34,359 bases of DNA from Natrialbaceae archaeon. Its GTDB lineage: Archaea; Halobacteriota; Halobacteria; Halobacteriales; Natrialbaceae. Shown piece by piece: positions 25,669 to 33,889 of the stretch (the first letter of the stretch is position 1; each line of letters opens with the position of its first letter). The notes beneath the pieces were generated by a model. The model ran no database searches, was not told the origin of the DNA, and saw only the letters and a program-made list of their open reading frames with translations. Position numbers and translations under genes: made by a program. Location of the stretch: positions 1 through 34,359 of the forward strand of contig PUPA01000169.1 of the NCBI GenBank assembly GCA_003552885.1. Reading direction: 5' to 3'.

Positions 25669-26469
25669 TCAGGCCTCGACCGCCAGCCCGGCGACCTCGA
25701 GGGCCTCGTCGACCTCGGAGTCGTCGTGGATCACGGCGGAGACCGCCCGGGCGATCGCCTCGGGGTCGTCGTGCTGGAAGATCGACCGGCCCATCGAGAC
25801 GCCGGCGCCGCCGGCGTCTACCGCCCCGCGGACCATCCCGACCGTCTCCCTGTCGGTGCCCTTCGAGCCGCCGGCGATCACGACCGGGAGCCGGGTGGAG
25901 TCGATCACGTGTTCGAAGCTCTCCGCGTCCCCGCTGTAGCCGGTCTTCACGAGGTCGGCGCCGGCCTCCTCGGCCAGCCGGACGGCGTGACCGAGCGCCT
26001 CGGGATCGGTGCCGTCGACGCCGGGGCCACGGGCGTAGGCCATCGCGAGCACGGGGATGCCGTACCGGCCGGCGTCGGCGGTCAGCGCGGCCAGATCCTC
26101 GAGCTGGCCCGGTTCGTACGTCGAGCCGACGTTTATGTGCAAGGAGACGGCGTCGGCGCCGGCGCGGATCGCCTCCTCGACCGTACAGGTCAGCCGTTTG
26201 TCGTTCTCTTCGGGGCCGATCGTCGTCGAGGCGTTGACGTGGACGATGTAGCCCTTGCCGTTTTTGTTCGGGTGGACCCGCGGGGCGATGCCCTTCTGTG
26301 TGAGGACGGCGTCGGCCCCGCCACGTGTCACCCCGTCGATCGTCGACTCGATCTCCTTGAGCCCCGTCACCGCCCCCATCGTGATCCCGTGGTCCATCGG
26401 GACGATGAGATAGCGGCCGTCGGTGCCGATCCTGTCGAGGCGTGCGTCGATTCCGGTGGTGGCGGTCAT
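25669..26469 (-). CDS. 2-amino-3,7-dideoxy-D-threo-hept-6-ulosonate synthase (class I aldolase)
   Basis: A 266-residue DhnA-type class I aldolase. Catalytic residues expected for the archaeal ADH synthase are present: Asp26 (PMDHGIT), Tyr145 (MAYARG) and the Schiff-base Lys175 (LVKTGYSG). A phosphate-binding GGSKG and GVSMGRSIFQ follow. ADH synthase starts the archaeal route to dehydroquinate and aromatic amino acids; a fructose-bisphosphate aldolase is the alternative. The trpCBA genes lie directly upstream on the same strand, which favours the aromatic role. The TATA-like CTTAACA (26494-26500, minus) overlaps the trpA stop codon and lies about 27 nt before the ATG at 26469, so it has its own promoter as well as possible read-through. 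Confidence 0.85.
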   Translation of the reverse strand: MTATTGIDARLDRIGTDGRYLIVPMDHGITMGAVTGLKEIESTIDGVTRGGADAVLTQKGIAPRVHPNKNGKGYIVHVNASTTIGPEENDKRLTCTVEEAIRAGADAVSLHINVGSTYEPGQLEDLAALTADAGRYGIPVLAMAYARGPGVDGTDPEALGHAVRLAEEAGADLVKTGYSGDAESFEHVIDSTRLPVVIAGGSKGTDRETVGMVRGAVDAGGAGVSMGRSIFQHDDPEAIARAVSAVIHDDSEVDEALEVAGLAVEA

Positions 26470-26494
26470 GTGCGAGGTAGTAGCAAGCTTCCTG

Positions 26495-27355
26495 TTAAGG
26501 CTGTTCCGCTTCGGGTTCGGACGCCCCATGGAGCGCGCCGCGTTTCAGCTCCCGGGCGCGTTCTTCGAGGGTCGCCGCGGTCTCTGCGGTCGGCCGTCCC
26601 TCCTCGACGCCCTCGGCGACGACGTCGACCAGGGCGCTGCCGACGATGATTCCGTCGGCGCCGGCGCGGACGATCCGCGCTGCGTGCTCGCCCGTCTTGA
26701 TCCCGAAGCCGACGGCTTTGGGGACCTCCCAGTCGGCGATCCGTTCGAGGCTCGACTCGGTCCGATCGGAGACCTCCTCGCGGGCGCCGGTCGTCCCCAG
26801 TCGGGCCTGGACGTAGACGTAGCCGGAGATCAGCTCGTGGGTTCGCGCCAGCCGCTCCCCGCGGGTGGTCGGCGCGACGATGAAGATCAGATCGAGGCCG
26901 AACTCGTCACACGCCGCCCGCAGCGGGCCGGCCTCCTCGGCCGGCAGGTCCGGCACGACGAAGCCGGCGATCCCGGCCTCGGCGGCGCGCTCGACGAACG
27001 GCCGGGGACCCTCCTCGGTGCCGTACTGGTAGAGCAGGTTGTAGTAGGTCATACAGACCAGCGGCACGTCGACGTCGAGTGCCTCGACGAACGTAAAGAA
27101 GCGTTCGGGACCCATCCCCGCCTCGAGCGAGCGGACGATCGCACTCTGGATCGTCGGCCCCTCGGCGATCGGCTCGGAGAACGGGAGGCCGAGCTCGATG
27201 ACGTCCGCGCCGCCGCGGGCGAGCGCCTCGACGTACTGTAGTGAGCCCTCGTAGTCGGGGTCGCCGGCGACGAGGTAGGGGACGAACGCCGGCCCGTCGG
27301 CGAACGCGGCCGCGAGACCGTCCGTCGGTCCCCCACGGGGCGGCGATCCGCTCAT
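26495..27355 (-). CDS. trpA: Tryptophan synthase alpha subunit
   Basis: A 286-residue TIM-barrel enzyme that cleaves indole-3-glycerol phosphate to indole, passed to TrpB. Visible are PYLVAGDPD, the catalytic Glu54 (DVIELGLPF), the loop FSEPIAEGPTIQ, TYYNLLYQYG, VPDLPAEEA, APTTRGERL and GFGIKTGEHA. In the usual enzyme the loop reads FSDPLADG, with Asp60 catalytic; here both positions are Glu (Glu61 and Glu65). Its start overlaps the trpB stop by ATGA, so it is translated in the trpCBA operon. The C-terminus is acidic. Confidence 0.95.
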   Translation of the reverse strand: MSGSPPRGGPTDGLAAAFADGPAFVPYLVAGDPDYEGSLQYVEALARGGADVIELGLPFSEPIAEGPTIQSAIVRSLEAGMGPERFFTFVEALDVDVPLVCMTYYNLLYQYGTEEGPRPFVERAAEAGIAGFVVPDLPAEEAGPLRAACDEFGLDLIFIVAPTTRGERLARTHELISGYVYVQARLGTTGAREEVSDRTESSLERIADWEVPKAVGFGIKTGEHAARIVRAGADGIIVGSALVDVVAEGVEEGRPTAETAATLEERARELKRGALHGASEPEAEQP

Positions 27356-28590
27356 CGCAGCCCTCCGTCGAAGACGGACATCTCGGGTGCGGCCTCGATC
27401 CCCCGCGTTTCCGTCTCCTCGATCACCGTCTCCAGATCCTTATCGCCGCGCCCCGAGACGTTGACGATCACGACCTCCCCGAGCTCGGCGGCGGCCCCTT
27501 CGAGGTACGCGAACGCGTGGGCGGTCTCGAGTGCGGGGATGATGCCCTCCTGGGTCGAGAGCCGGTGGAACGCCTCCAGGGCCGCGTCGTCGTCGACGTT
27601 CACGGGGGTCACCCGACCCTCGTCGACGAGGTAGGCCAGCTCCGGGCCGACGCCGGCGTAGTCGAGGCCGGCGGAGACGCTGTGAGACTCCATGATCTGG
27701 CCGTCGGAGTCCTGGAGCAAGCGCGTGCGCGCGCCGTGGAGGACGCCCTCCGCGCCGGTCGACAGCGAGGCGGAGTTCGGGGCGACGCCTGTGTCCTCGT
27801 CTACCTCGAGGCTCGAGCCGCCGGCCTCGACGGCGTAAAGCGAGACGTCGGCGTCGGGGACGAACTCGTGGAACATCCCCATCGTGTTCGAGCCGCCACC
27901 GGCACAGGCGACGACCGAGTCGGGGAGCCCGCCGGTCCGCTCGCGGATCTGCTCGCGGGCCTCCTCGCTGATGATCGCCTGGAAGTCCCGGACCATCCGG
28001 GGGAACGGCGACGGACCGACGACGCTCCCGATCACGTAGTGGCTGTCTTCGACCGTCCGGGACCAGTCGCGCATCGTCTCCGAGATGGCCTCTTTGAGGG
28101 TCCCACGACCGATATCGACCGGGTTCACCTCGGCGCCGTTTATCCGCATCCGGAAGACGTTCGGCCGCTGGCGGTTGACGTCCGTCCGACCCATGTAGAT
28201 CTCACAGGGCATCCCGAGGTGGGCCGCCGCCATCGCCGTCGCGGTGCCGTGTTGGCCCGCACCGGTCTCGGCGATGATCCGCTCTTTGCCCATGTACTTC
28301 GCGAGCAGCACCTGTCCGAGGGCGTTGTTGAGCTTGTGAGCGCCGCCGTGGAGGAGGTCCTCGCGTTTGAGATACACCTCCCGGCCGTACCGGTCGCTCA
28401 GCCGATCGGCCCGCCCGAGGGGCGTCGGCCGGCCGCCGAAGTCCCGGATCCGCTCGCGGAACTCGTCGAGAAAGCCGTCCTCGTTGCCGAGGACGTACCG
28501 CTCGTAGGCGTCCTCTAGCTCCTCGAGTGCCGGCATCAACGCCTCGGGAACGTACTGTCCACCGTACCGTCCGAACTGTGTGTCACTCAT
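27352..28590 (-). CDS. trpB: Tryptophan synthase beta subunit
   Basis: A 412-residue PLP enzyme that condenses indole with serine to tryptophan. Family landmarks are FGRYGGQYVPEALMPALEEL at the N-terminus, the PLP lysine Lys86 in GGAHKLNNALGQ, AETGAGQHGTA, GSVVGPSPFP, the phosphate loop CAGGGSNTMG, and NVSGRGDKDLETV at the end. It is the TrpB1 type that pairs with TrpA. Both ends overlap its neighbours by 4 bp: its ATG overlaps the trpC stop and its stop overlaps the trpA ATG. The start at 28590 begins the conserved N-terminus. Confidence 0.96.
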   Translation of the reverse strand: MSDTQFGRYGGQYVPEALMPALEELEDAYERYVLGNEDGFLDEFRERIRDFGGRPTPLGRADRLSDRYGREVYLKREDLLHGGAHKLNNALGQVLLAKYMGKERIIAETGAGQHGTATAMAAAHLGMPCEIYMGRTDVNRQRPNVFRMRINGAEVNPVDIGRGTLKEAISETMRDWSRTVEDSHYVIGSVVGPSPFPRMVRDFQAIISEEAREQIRERTGGLPDSVVACAGGGSNTMGMFHEFVPDADVSLYAVEAGGSSLEVDEDTGVAPNSASLSTGAEGVLHGARTRLLQDSDGQIMESHSVSAGLDYAGVGPELAYLVDEGRVTPVNVDDDAALEAFHRLSTQEGIIPALETAHAFAYLEGAAAELGEVVIVNVSGRGDKDLETVIEETETRGIEAAPEMSVFDGGLR

Positions 28591-29393
28591 GTTCGTGTCT
28601 CCTCCGTGTCCGATGCGGATGTATCTTCGGCGTCCGCCTCGACCAGCCGCCGCGTGTTCGCCTCGACGTCGCCGTCTCCGCCGTGGTCCATGATCGCACT
28701 CCCCACGAGCAGGCCGTCGGCGCCCGCGGCTCGCATCCGGCGGACGTCCGCGGGCGTTCCGATCCCGCTCTCGGCGATCAGGGTCACCCGATCGGGCACC
28801 TCGGGCGCGACCCGCTCGAACGTGTGGAGGTCGACCTCCAGGCGCGCGAGGTCGCGGTTGTTCACCCCGACGAGCGTCGCGTCGGCCGCGAGCGCGGCCG
28901 CCAGCTCCTCGCGGTCGTGGACCTCGACCAACGGCTGGAACCCCCGCTCGCGGGCGGCCGCCACGAGCCCCTCGAGGTCGTCGACGAAGCGTGCGATCAG
29001 CAGTACGGCGTCGGCTGCGACGACGTCGAGCTGTTCTTCCCGGAGGAGGAAATCCTTCCGGAGGACGGGGACGTCGACGGCCTCCCGGACCCGTTCGAGC
29101 GCCTCCGGGGAGCCACCGAAGTGGGTCGGCTCGGTGAGCACCGAGATCGCAGCCGCCCCGCCGGCGACCATCGCTTCGGCGAGTTCGACGGGGTCGTCCT
29201 CGCGGCGCCCGTCGCTCGTCGGGCTCGTCGGCTTCACCTCCGCGATCAGCGGCACCCGGCCCTCCGTGGCCGCGTCCGCGAGCGCGTCGGGCAGCGGTCG
29301 TGGGTCGACGGAGACGGGCTCCCCGCCGGCTCTCTCCCGGGCGGCCTCGAGGATCGCCGCCACGGCGGGCGCGAGCTCCGGTGTCTGGTCCAT
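28587..29393 (-). CDS. trpC: Indole-3-glycerol phosphate synthase
   Basis: A 268-residue TIM-barrel enzyme that closes the indole ring from CdRP. Conserved segments are LIAEVKPTSPTSD, ISVLTEPTHFGGS, VLRKDFLLREEQL (catalytic Lys), LVEVHDREEL, VGVNNRDLARLEVD, LIAESGIGTPADV and LLVGSAIM. The C-terminal tail after about 245 is acidic and variable (EADAEDTSASDTEETRT). It is the first gene of the trpCBA operon. Its promoter carries two TGTACA boxes directly before the ATG at 29393. Confidence 0.95.
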   Translation of the reverse strand: MDQTPELAPAVAAILEAARERAGGEPVSVDPRPLPDALADAATEGRVPLIAEVKPTSPTSDGRREDDPVELAEAMVAGGAAAISVLTEPTHFGGSPEALERVREAVDVPVLRKDFLLREEQLDVVAADAVLLIARFVDDLEGLVAAARERGFQPLVEVHDREELAAALAADATLVGVNNRDLARLEVDLHTFERVAPEVPDRVTLIAESGIGTPADVRRMRAAGADGLLVGSAIMDHGGDGDVEANTRRLVEADAEDTSASDTEETRT

Positions 29394-29396
29394 TGT

Positions 29397-29422
29397 TGTA
29401 CATCGACGTACTCATATGTACA
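29397..29422 (-). promoter_or_regulatory. trpCBA promoter with paired TGTACA boxes
   Basis: TGTACA occurs at 29397-29402 and again at 29417-29422, 20 bp apart, with a third GTAC at 29408-29411 exactly midway. The distal box overlaps the TATA region expected about 27 nt before the trpC ATG. TGTACA is the TRP-box consensus bound by the TrpY repressor in Methanothermobacter, so a tryptophan-dependent repressor is a reasonable inference. Confidence 0.6.
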
Positions 29423-29481
29423 TAAGGTTTGCGCCATCCGACGGAGGTGTATTCAAGTCGCCGGCAGACCAGTCGGTCCGT

Positions 29482-29952
29482 ATGGAGACACAGACCGACG
29501 CCGGTATCTACGCGCGTGAATCGGCGTACCTGGGGCGGTTCGTCCAGCTGGGGGTCGCGGGCGGACGGGTGTTGCGCGTCTCGTTTCCCGAGCGGCCCGA
29601 ACCGGAGGCGAGCGGGGAGCATCCGCTCCTCGATCGGCTCTTTACGTACCTCGACGGCGTCGAGCCGGTCGGCTTCGAGGACGTGACGGTCGCGCTGACG
29701 TTGCCGACCGACCGGCGGACGGTCCTCGAGAGGGTCCGGACGATCCCGTACGGCGAGAGCGCCGGTGTGCGGGAGGTCGCGGCGACGACCGCCGGTCTCG
29801 ATCCGGAGGACGAAGACGACCTCACCCTCGTCCGGAGCGCGCTCGCGGAGAACCCGGCGCCGATCCTGATCGCCGACCACCGCGTCCGGGACGGACCGAG
29901 CGCCGCCCCGCCGGCGGTCGAACAGCGCCTCCGCTCGCTCGAGGGGCTCTGA
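29482..29952 (+). CDS. MGMT-family protein lacking the catalytic cysteine
   Basis: A 156-residue protein whose second half resembles the alkyltransferase DNA-binding domain: IPYGESAGVREVAATTAGL as the helix-turn-helix, then ALAENPAPILIADHRVRDG. The usual acceptor motif PCHRV is replaced by ADHRV, with Asp where Cys should be, so it cannot take up an alkyl group. It may be an alkyltransferase-like protein that flags damaged guanines for repair, as known for ATL proteins, or a repurposed DNA binder. The N-terminal half is haloarchaeal-specific in look. A TATA-like TGTATTCAAG (29448-29457) fits the ATG at 29482. It is divergent from trpC. Confidence 0.8.
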   Translation: METQTDAGIYARESAYLGRFVQLGVAGGRVLRVSFPERPEPEASGEHPLLDRLFTYLDGVEPVGFEDVTVALTLPTDRRTVLERVRTIPYGESAGVREVAATTAGLDPEDEDDLTLVRSALAENPAPILIADHRVRDGPSAAPPAVEQRLRSLEGL

Positions 29953-29961
29953 ACGGGTGGC

Positions 29962-30192
29962 TCAATCGATCCGGACGATCCGCGTCGAGCCGGTCCGGGG
30001 GTCGATGTGGACGTTCCAGACGCCCGCCTGCGTCTCCGCGGGGACGATCCAGGTCCCGCGGGTCCGTCGGGGGGTCGCCGTGACGATCGATTCACAGCCG
30101 GCGTCGTCGAGCGCGTCGTACGCCGTGACGGCCGCCGACTCGTGTTCTGTCACGCGGTCGGATTCGCTCGAAGGGGTTATTCGGTCGAACAT
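29962..30192 (-). CDS. Small soluble protein of unknown function
   Basis: A 76-residue protein. The first half is helical and acidic (SDRVTEHESAAVTAYDALDDAGCES). The second half looks like a beta-hairpin unit (TWIVPAETQAGVWNVHIDPRTGSTRIVRID). There is no signal peptide, membrane segment or metal motif. A TATA-like TGAAATAC (30218-30225, minus) is about 29 nt before its ATG at 30192, so it has its own promoter. It converges with the MGMT-like gene. Confidence 0.65.
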   Translation of the reverse strand: MFDRITPSSESDRVTEHESAAVTAYDALDDAGCESIVTATPRRTRGTWIVPAETQAGVWNVHIDPRTGSTRIVRID

Positions 30193-30301
30193 GTGTCGGG
30201 GTTCGGTCCGTGTCAGTGTATTTCAGGGGTGTGGTTCTCGGTCGCCGGGAACGGCCGCCCGGTCGCCGCGGTGTCTCCGACGGGGTTCGCGTCCGTGGCG
30301 G

Positions 30302-30613
30302 CTAGCCCATCTTGAACGTGACGCCGGCGCCCGTCTCGGGGTACTCCCAGACGACGTTGTCGTACGTGCAGGCGAACCGACAGCTCGAACACTCGAGGCA
30401 GTTCTCGTAGGCGATGTGGGGGACGCCGTCGTCGCCCTCCCGCCAGACGTTCGCCGGACACACCGAGACGCAGTCGTTCGTCGTACACCGCGCACAGACG
30501 TCGGGAACTTTCACGTCCAGGTGGGACTCACCCGGGTCCTGGTACTTGACGGTGTACAGCCTGTCTTCGATCGAGTCGTTCGTGATCTGGGGTACGTCGG
30601 GTTGTGCGCTCAT
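30302..30613 (-). CDS. fixX: Ferredoxin-like protein FixX
   Basis: A 103-residue ferredoxin. Cysteines at 40, 43, 48 and 52 (CARCTTNDCVSVCP) and at 72, 75, 78 and 82 (CLECSSCRFAC) form two cluster motifs. The FixX-specific ends (YTVKYQDPGESHL and VVWEYPETGAGVTFKMG) are present. It accepts or passes low-potential electrons with the quinone oxidoreductase FixC in the membrane-associated bifurcating ETF complex. Its ATG lies 1 nt after the fixC stop. It is the last gene of fixABCX. Confidence 0.93.
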   Translation of the reverse strand: MSAQPDVPQITNDSIEDRLYTVKYQDPGESHLDVKVPDVCARCTTNDCVSVCPANVWREGDDGVPHIAYENCLECSSCRFACTYDNVVWEYPETGAGVTFKMG

Positions 30614-30614
30614 C

Positions 30615-31982
30615 TCAGGTCACCACCTTGCGGTATCGCAGGGCCAGCTTCGCCAGCCCCCGCCAGCCGCCGAGGGCGTCGACGACGGCCCGTTTCGCAC
30701 GGCTCGCGTGTTCTGCTTTCGGCTCTCTGTCCATCCGGAAGTACTCCGCGCCGGCGTCGGCGAACGCCGTCGGCATCGTCTCGAACAGCAGTTCGCGGTC
30801 CTCCTCGACGGTCTCCTGTAGCCAGGCGTACCGCTCTAGGTTCTTCACGACGAACGACTCCTCCAGGGCCCGACCGTAGGCCTCGAGGGCGTCGGCGTCG
30901 GTGCGACCGCGGGCGTTCGCGTCGGCGATCACCCTGCCGGCGTGGTAGCCGCTCTCGACGGCCATGTTCGTCCCCTCGAGGTGGACGCCGTTGTTGAGCA
31001 CCAGCCCGGCGGCGTCGCCGACGATCACCGCGCCGTCGTGAGCCAGGTCGGGGACGCTCTCGGCGCCACCCTCGGGGATGGTCTTCGCGCTGTACTCGAC
31101 CGTCCGCGCGTCGCGCAACAGCGGCGCGACCCGCGGGTGGGATTTGAACAGGTTCAGCGTCTCCTCGGGGCTCTGGTCGTTCGCCGCGGCGTCCTCGAGC
31201 CGGTAGGCGACGCCGACGCTGACCGTGTCGCCGTTCGTGTAGATGAAGCCGCCGCCGAAGGCCTCGCCGACGGCCCCCTCCCCGAAGTAGTGATAGGAGA
31301 CCCCGGCGTCGCCGAACAGCCGGAACCGGTCTTCGATCACGTTCTCCCCGTTCGGGAACTCGAGGACCTCCTTGGCCGCCACCGCGACGTTCTCGCGGGA
31401 CTCGGTGGCTTTGAGGTTCGCCCCCTCGCCGACCAGCGAGTTCGCCCCCTCCGCGAGGACGACGTACGGCGCCTCGACCCCGCCGTCCGGGCGGTCAGTC
31501 TCGACGCCGACGACCTCCCGACCCTCCCGGAGCAGCCCCGTCACCGTCGTCTCGGTGACGAGCGTCGCGCCGGCGTCGACGGCCTGCTCTGCGAACCACT
31601 CGTCGAACTCCCCACGGAGCACGGTGTAAGAGTCGTTGTGTGGCTCCCGGCGCCACTCGCCGGGGCTGATCGAGAGGGCCGTCTCGTCGTCGTGGCTCAG
31701 CATACTGAACCGTTTCTCGGCGACGTACCGCTCTAGGGGAGCGTCCTCGAGGTCGACCAGTTCGCGGATCGTCGGCGTGTAGAGGACGCCACCGAAGACG
31801 TTTTTCGCCCCGGGCGAGGAGCCACGCTCGATCAACAACACCTCGAGACCCCGGTCGGCCATCGTCAACGCCGCGGCGCTGCCGGCCAGCCCCGCGCCGA
31901 CGACGACGGCGTCGAACTCGCCGTCGTAGTTCGGCTCCTCGATCGCCGCGTCGCCCACACGACCGTCGAGTATCGCGCTCAT
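30615..31982 (-). CDS. fixC: Electron-transfer flavoprotein-quinone oxidoreductase FixC
   Basis: A 455-residue FAD protein. The dinucleotide-binding motif FDAVVVGAGLAGSAAAL lies near residues 23-39, with LIERG closing the fold and GDAAGLVLNNGVHLEGTNMA as the second FAD motif. It passes electrons from FixAB to the quinone pool. Its own Fe-S domain is absent, as expected where FixX is separate. Its ATG overlaps the fixB stop by 4 bp. The C-terminus (RAKRAVVDALGGWRGLAKLALRYRKV) may form the membrane-contacting helix. Confidence 0.92.
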   Translation of the reverse strand: MSAILDGRVGDAAIEEPNYDGEFDAVVVGAGLAGSAAALTMADRGLEVLLIERGSSPGAKNVFGGVLYTPTIRELVDLEDAPLERYVAEKRFSMLSHDDETALSISPGEWRREPHNDSYTVLRGEFDEWFAEQAVDAGATLVTETTVTGLLREGREVVGVETDRPDGGVEAPYVVLAEGANSLVGEGANLKATESRENVAVAAKEVLEFPNGENVIEDRFRLFGDAGVSYHYFGEGAVGEAFGGGFIYTNGDTVSVGVAYRLEDAAANDQSPEETLNLFKSHPRVAPLLRDARTVEYSAKTIPEGGAESVPDLAHDGAVIVGDAAGLVLNNGVHLEGTNMAVESGYHAGRVIADANARGRTDADALEAYGRALEESFVVKNLERYAWLQETVEEDRELLFETMPTAFADAGAEYFRMDREPKAEHASRAKRAVVDALGGWRGLAKLALRYRKVVT

Positions 31983-32992
31983 CGGGTCACCTCCATCGGT
32001 TTGCCGTCGGCCAGTTTCTCCGCGAGCTCCGGACAGACCGCCGCGAAGTCGCCGACGTAGCCGTAGTCGGCGTGCTCGAAGATCGGTGCGTTCGGGTCGT
32101 TGTTGATCGCGATCACGGTTCCGCTGTTGTTCATCCCCTCTAAGTGCTGGATCGCGCCGCTGATGCCGACGGCGACGTACAGCTCCGGCCGGACGGTCTT
32201 GCCCGTCTGGCCGACCTGTCGGGAGCCGTCGATCCAGCCCTCGTCGACCGCCGCGCGGCTCGCGGCGAGCTCGGCGTCGAGGGCCTCCGCGAGCTCGAGG
32301 GCGGGGCCGAGCTCGCCCTCGACGCCGTGGCCGACGGCGACGATCCGCTCGGCTTCGGTGATGTCGGCGGTGTCGCCGACCTCCCGTTCGAGCACCTCAC
32401 TGACCGTCTCGGCCTCTTCGACGGCGACCTCGGCGCGTTCGATCTCGCCCTCGCGATCGCGATCCGGTTCGGCGGCCTCGAAGACGCCCGGCCGGATCGT
32501 CGCCATCTGCGGGCGGTGGTCCTCACAGATGATCGTCGCGAGGATGTCCCCGCCGAAAGCGGGCCGACGTGCCTGCAGGATGCCCTCGTCGTCGACGTCG
32601 ATCTCGGTGACGTCGGCGGTGAGCCCGGCGTGGGTCGGGACGGCGACCCGGCCGGCGAAGTCCCGGCCGGTGTGGGTGCCGCCGATCAGCGCGATCGAAG
32701 GCTTGTACTCCTCGACCATCGCCCGGAACTGCGCCCCGTAGGGGTCCGCCCGGTACGGCTCGAAGACCGGATCGTCGGCGACCAGCGCGCGGTCGGCGCC
32801 GCGGGCGATCGCCTCCTCGGCGACGGCGTCGACGCCCTCGCCGATGACGAGCGCGACGAGCTCCTCGTCGGTCTTCTCGGCGAGTTTTCGCCCTTCCTCC
32901 AGGAGCTCCCAGGAGACGGGCATCACGTCGCCGGCGTGTTCCTCGACGAACACCCAGACGTCCGCGTACTCGCTCGTGTCGACGTCGGTCAT
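31979..32992 (-). CDS. fixB: Electron transfer flavoprotein alpha subunit FixB
   Basis: A 337-residue ETF alpha subunit. The C-terminal FAD domain is clear: SRQVGQTGKTVRPELYVAVG, then SGAIQHLEGMNNSGTVIAIN and NDPNAPIFEHADYGYVGD. The N-terminal half (VWVFVEEHAGDVMPVSWELL and ALIGGTHTGRDFAGRVA) is the alpha-subunit core. An acidic segment (EPDRDREGEIERAEVAVEEAE) links the domains. With FixA it forms the bifurcating flavoprotein. The ATG at 32992 overlaps the fixA stop by 4 bp. Confidence 0.93.
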   Translation of the reverse strand: MTDVDTSEYADVWVFVEEHAGDVMPVSWELLEEGRKLAEKTDEELVALVIGEGVDAVAEEAIARGADRALVADDPVFEPYRADPYGAQFRAMVEEYKPSIALIGGTHTGRDFAGRVAVPTHAGLTADVTEIDVDDEGILQARRPAFGGDILATIICEDHRPQMATIRPGVFEAAEPDRDREGEIERAEVAVEEAETVSEVLEREVGDTADITEAERIVAVGHGVEGELGPALELAEALDAELAASRAAVDEGWIDGSRQVGQTGKTVRPELYVAVGISGAIQHLEGMNNSGTVIAINNDPNAPIFEHADYGYVGDFAAVCPELAEKLADGKPMEVTR

Positions 32993-33765
32993 GTCTCCAC
33001 CCCCCGTATCGGTTCGACCAGCCCGTCGACGTCGTCGACGACCTCCCCTCGCCGCTCGACGGGCTCGACGGTCTCCATCCCGCCGACGGCGGTCGGCGAC
33101 ACCGCGAGCCCGACCTCGTCGGCGATCCCGAGCTCCTCGGCCGTCAGCTGAGCGGGCTCGAAGTCGTTCTCGGCGTATATTTTGCGGTGCAGTCCCGCCG
33201 GCCGGGCCTCGAACTCGCCGTAGGCCACGGCGACGACGACCGGTAACTCGGCGGCGACCCGTTCGTGGCCGCCCTCGACGTCCCGGGTAGCGATCAGCCG
33301 GCCCCCCTCCGGGTCCGGCTCGAGCTCCTCGACGTAGGTCAGCTGCGCCCAGCCGTTGTGGGCGGCGATCCCCGGCGGAACCTGCCCCGTCGAGGAGTCG
33401 GTCGTCTCCTCGCCACAGACGACGACGTCGGCGTCGAGGGCCTCGGCCGCCCGAGCGAGCGTCAGGCTCGTCGGCCACGTGTCGCTGCCGGCGAACGCCC
33501 GGTCGGTGATGAGCACGGCGTCGTCACAGCCCATCGCGACCGCCTCCTCGAGGACGGGCGTCGCCATCGGCGGCCCCATCGTCATCGCGACCACGCGCGC
33601 GTCGACCTCGTCGGCGATCGACAGCGCCGCCTCGAGCGCGTCACGGTCCGGCGGGTTCATCACCGCCGGGGCGCTCGCTCGATCCAGTCTGCCGGTGTCG
33701 GGATCGATCCCGATCTCGTCGTCGTCAGGCACTTGCTTGACGCCGACGACGATGGTCCAGGTCAT
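32989..33765 (-). CDS. fixA: Electron transfer flavoprotein beta subunit FixA
   Basis: A 258-residue ETF beta subunit. Landmarks are IVVGVKQVPDDDEIGIDP, NPPDRDALEAALSIADE, VAMTMGPPMA, GCDDAVLITDRAFAGSDTW, and VVVCGEETTDSSTGQVPPGIA, which together match the bifurcating-type (FixA/EtfB) family. It takes electrons from NADH and splits them between quinone and ferredoxin. It is the first gene of fixABCX. The TATA-like GTTTATCAAT (33801-33810, minus) implies a leader of about 14 nt. Confidence 0.93.
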   Translation of the reverse strand: MTWTIVVGVKQVPDDDEIGIDPDTGRLDRASAPAVMNPPDRDALEAALSIADEVDARVVAMTMGPPMATPVLEEAVAMGCDDAVLITDRAFAGSDTWPTSLTLARAAEALDADVVVCGEETTDSSTGQVPPGIAAHNGWAQLTYVEELEPDPEGGRLIATRDVEGGHERVAAELPVVVAVAYGEFEARPAGLHRKIYAENDFEPAQLTAEELGIADEVGLAVSPTAVGGMETVEPVERRGEVVDDVDGLVEPIRGVET

Positions 33766-33889
33766 CTACTCACCTACCGAGAGGGTACCGCACCAACGAT
33801 ATTGATAAACGGCGCCGATTCCCGAGGCGTGAGAAGATCCCTCTATCCTTCGGTGCGTTCGCCGTCGGGGGACACCGCCCCGGTCGGGT

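Noticed and set aside
27352..29880. 842-codon minus-strand frame that extends trpB upstream through trpC
   Set aside because: Similarity to TrpB begins only at the ATG at 28590, which overlaps the trpC stop. The upstream part is Arg/Gly-rich shadow sequence.
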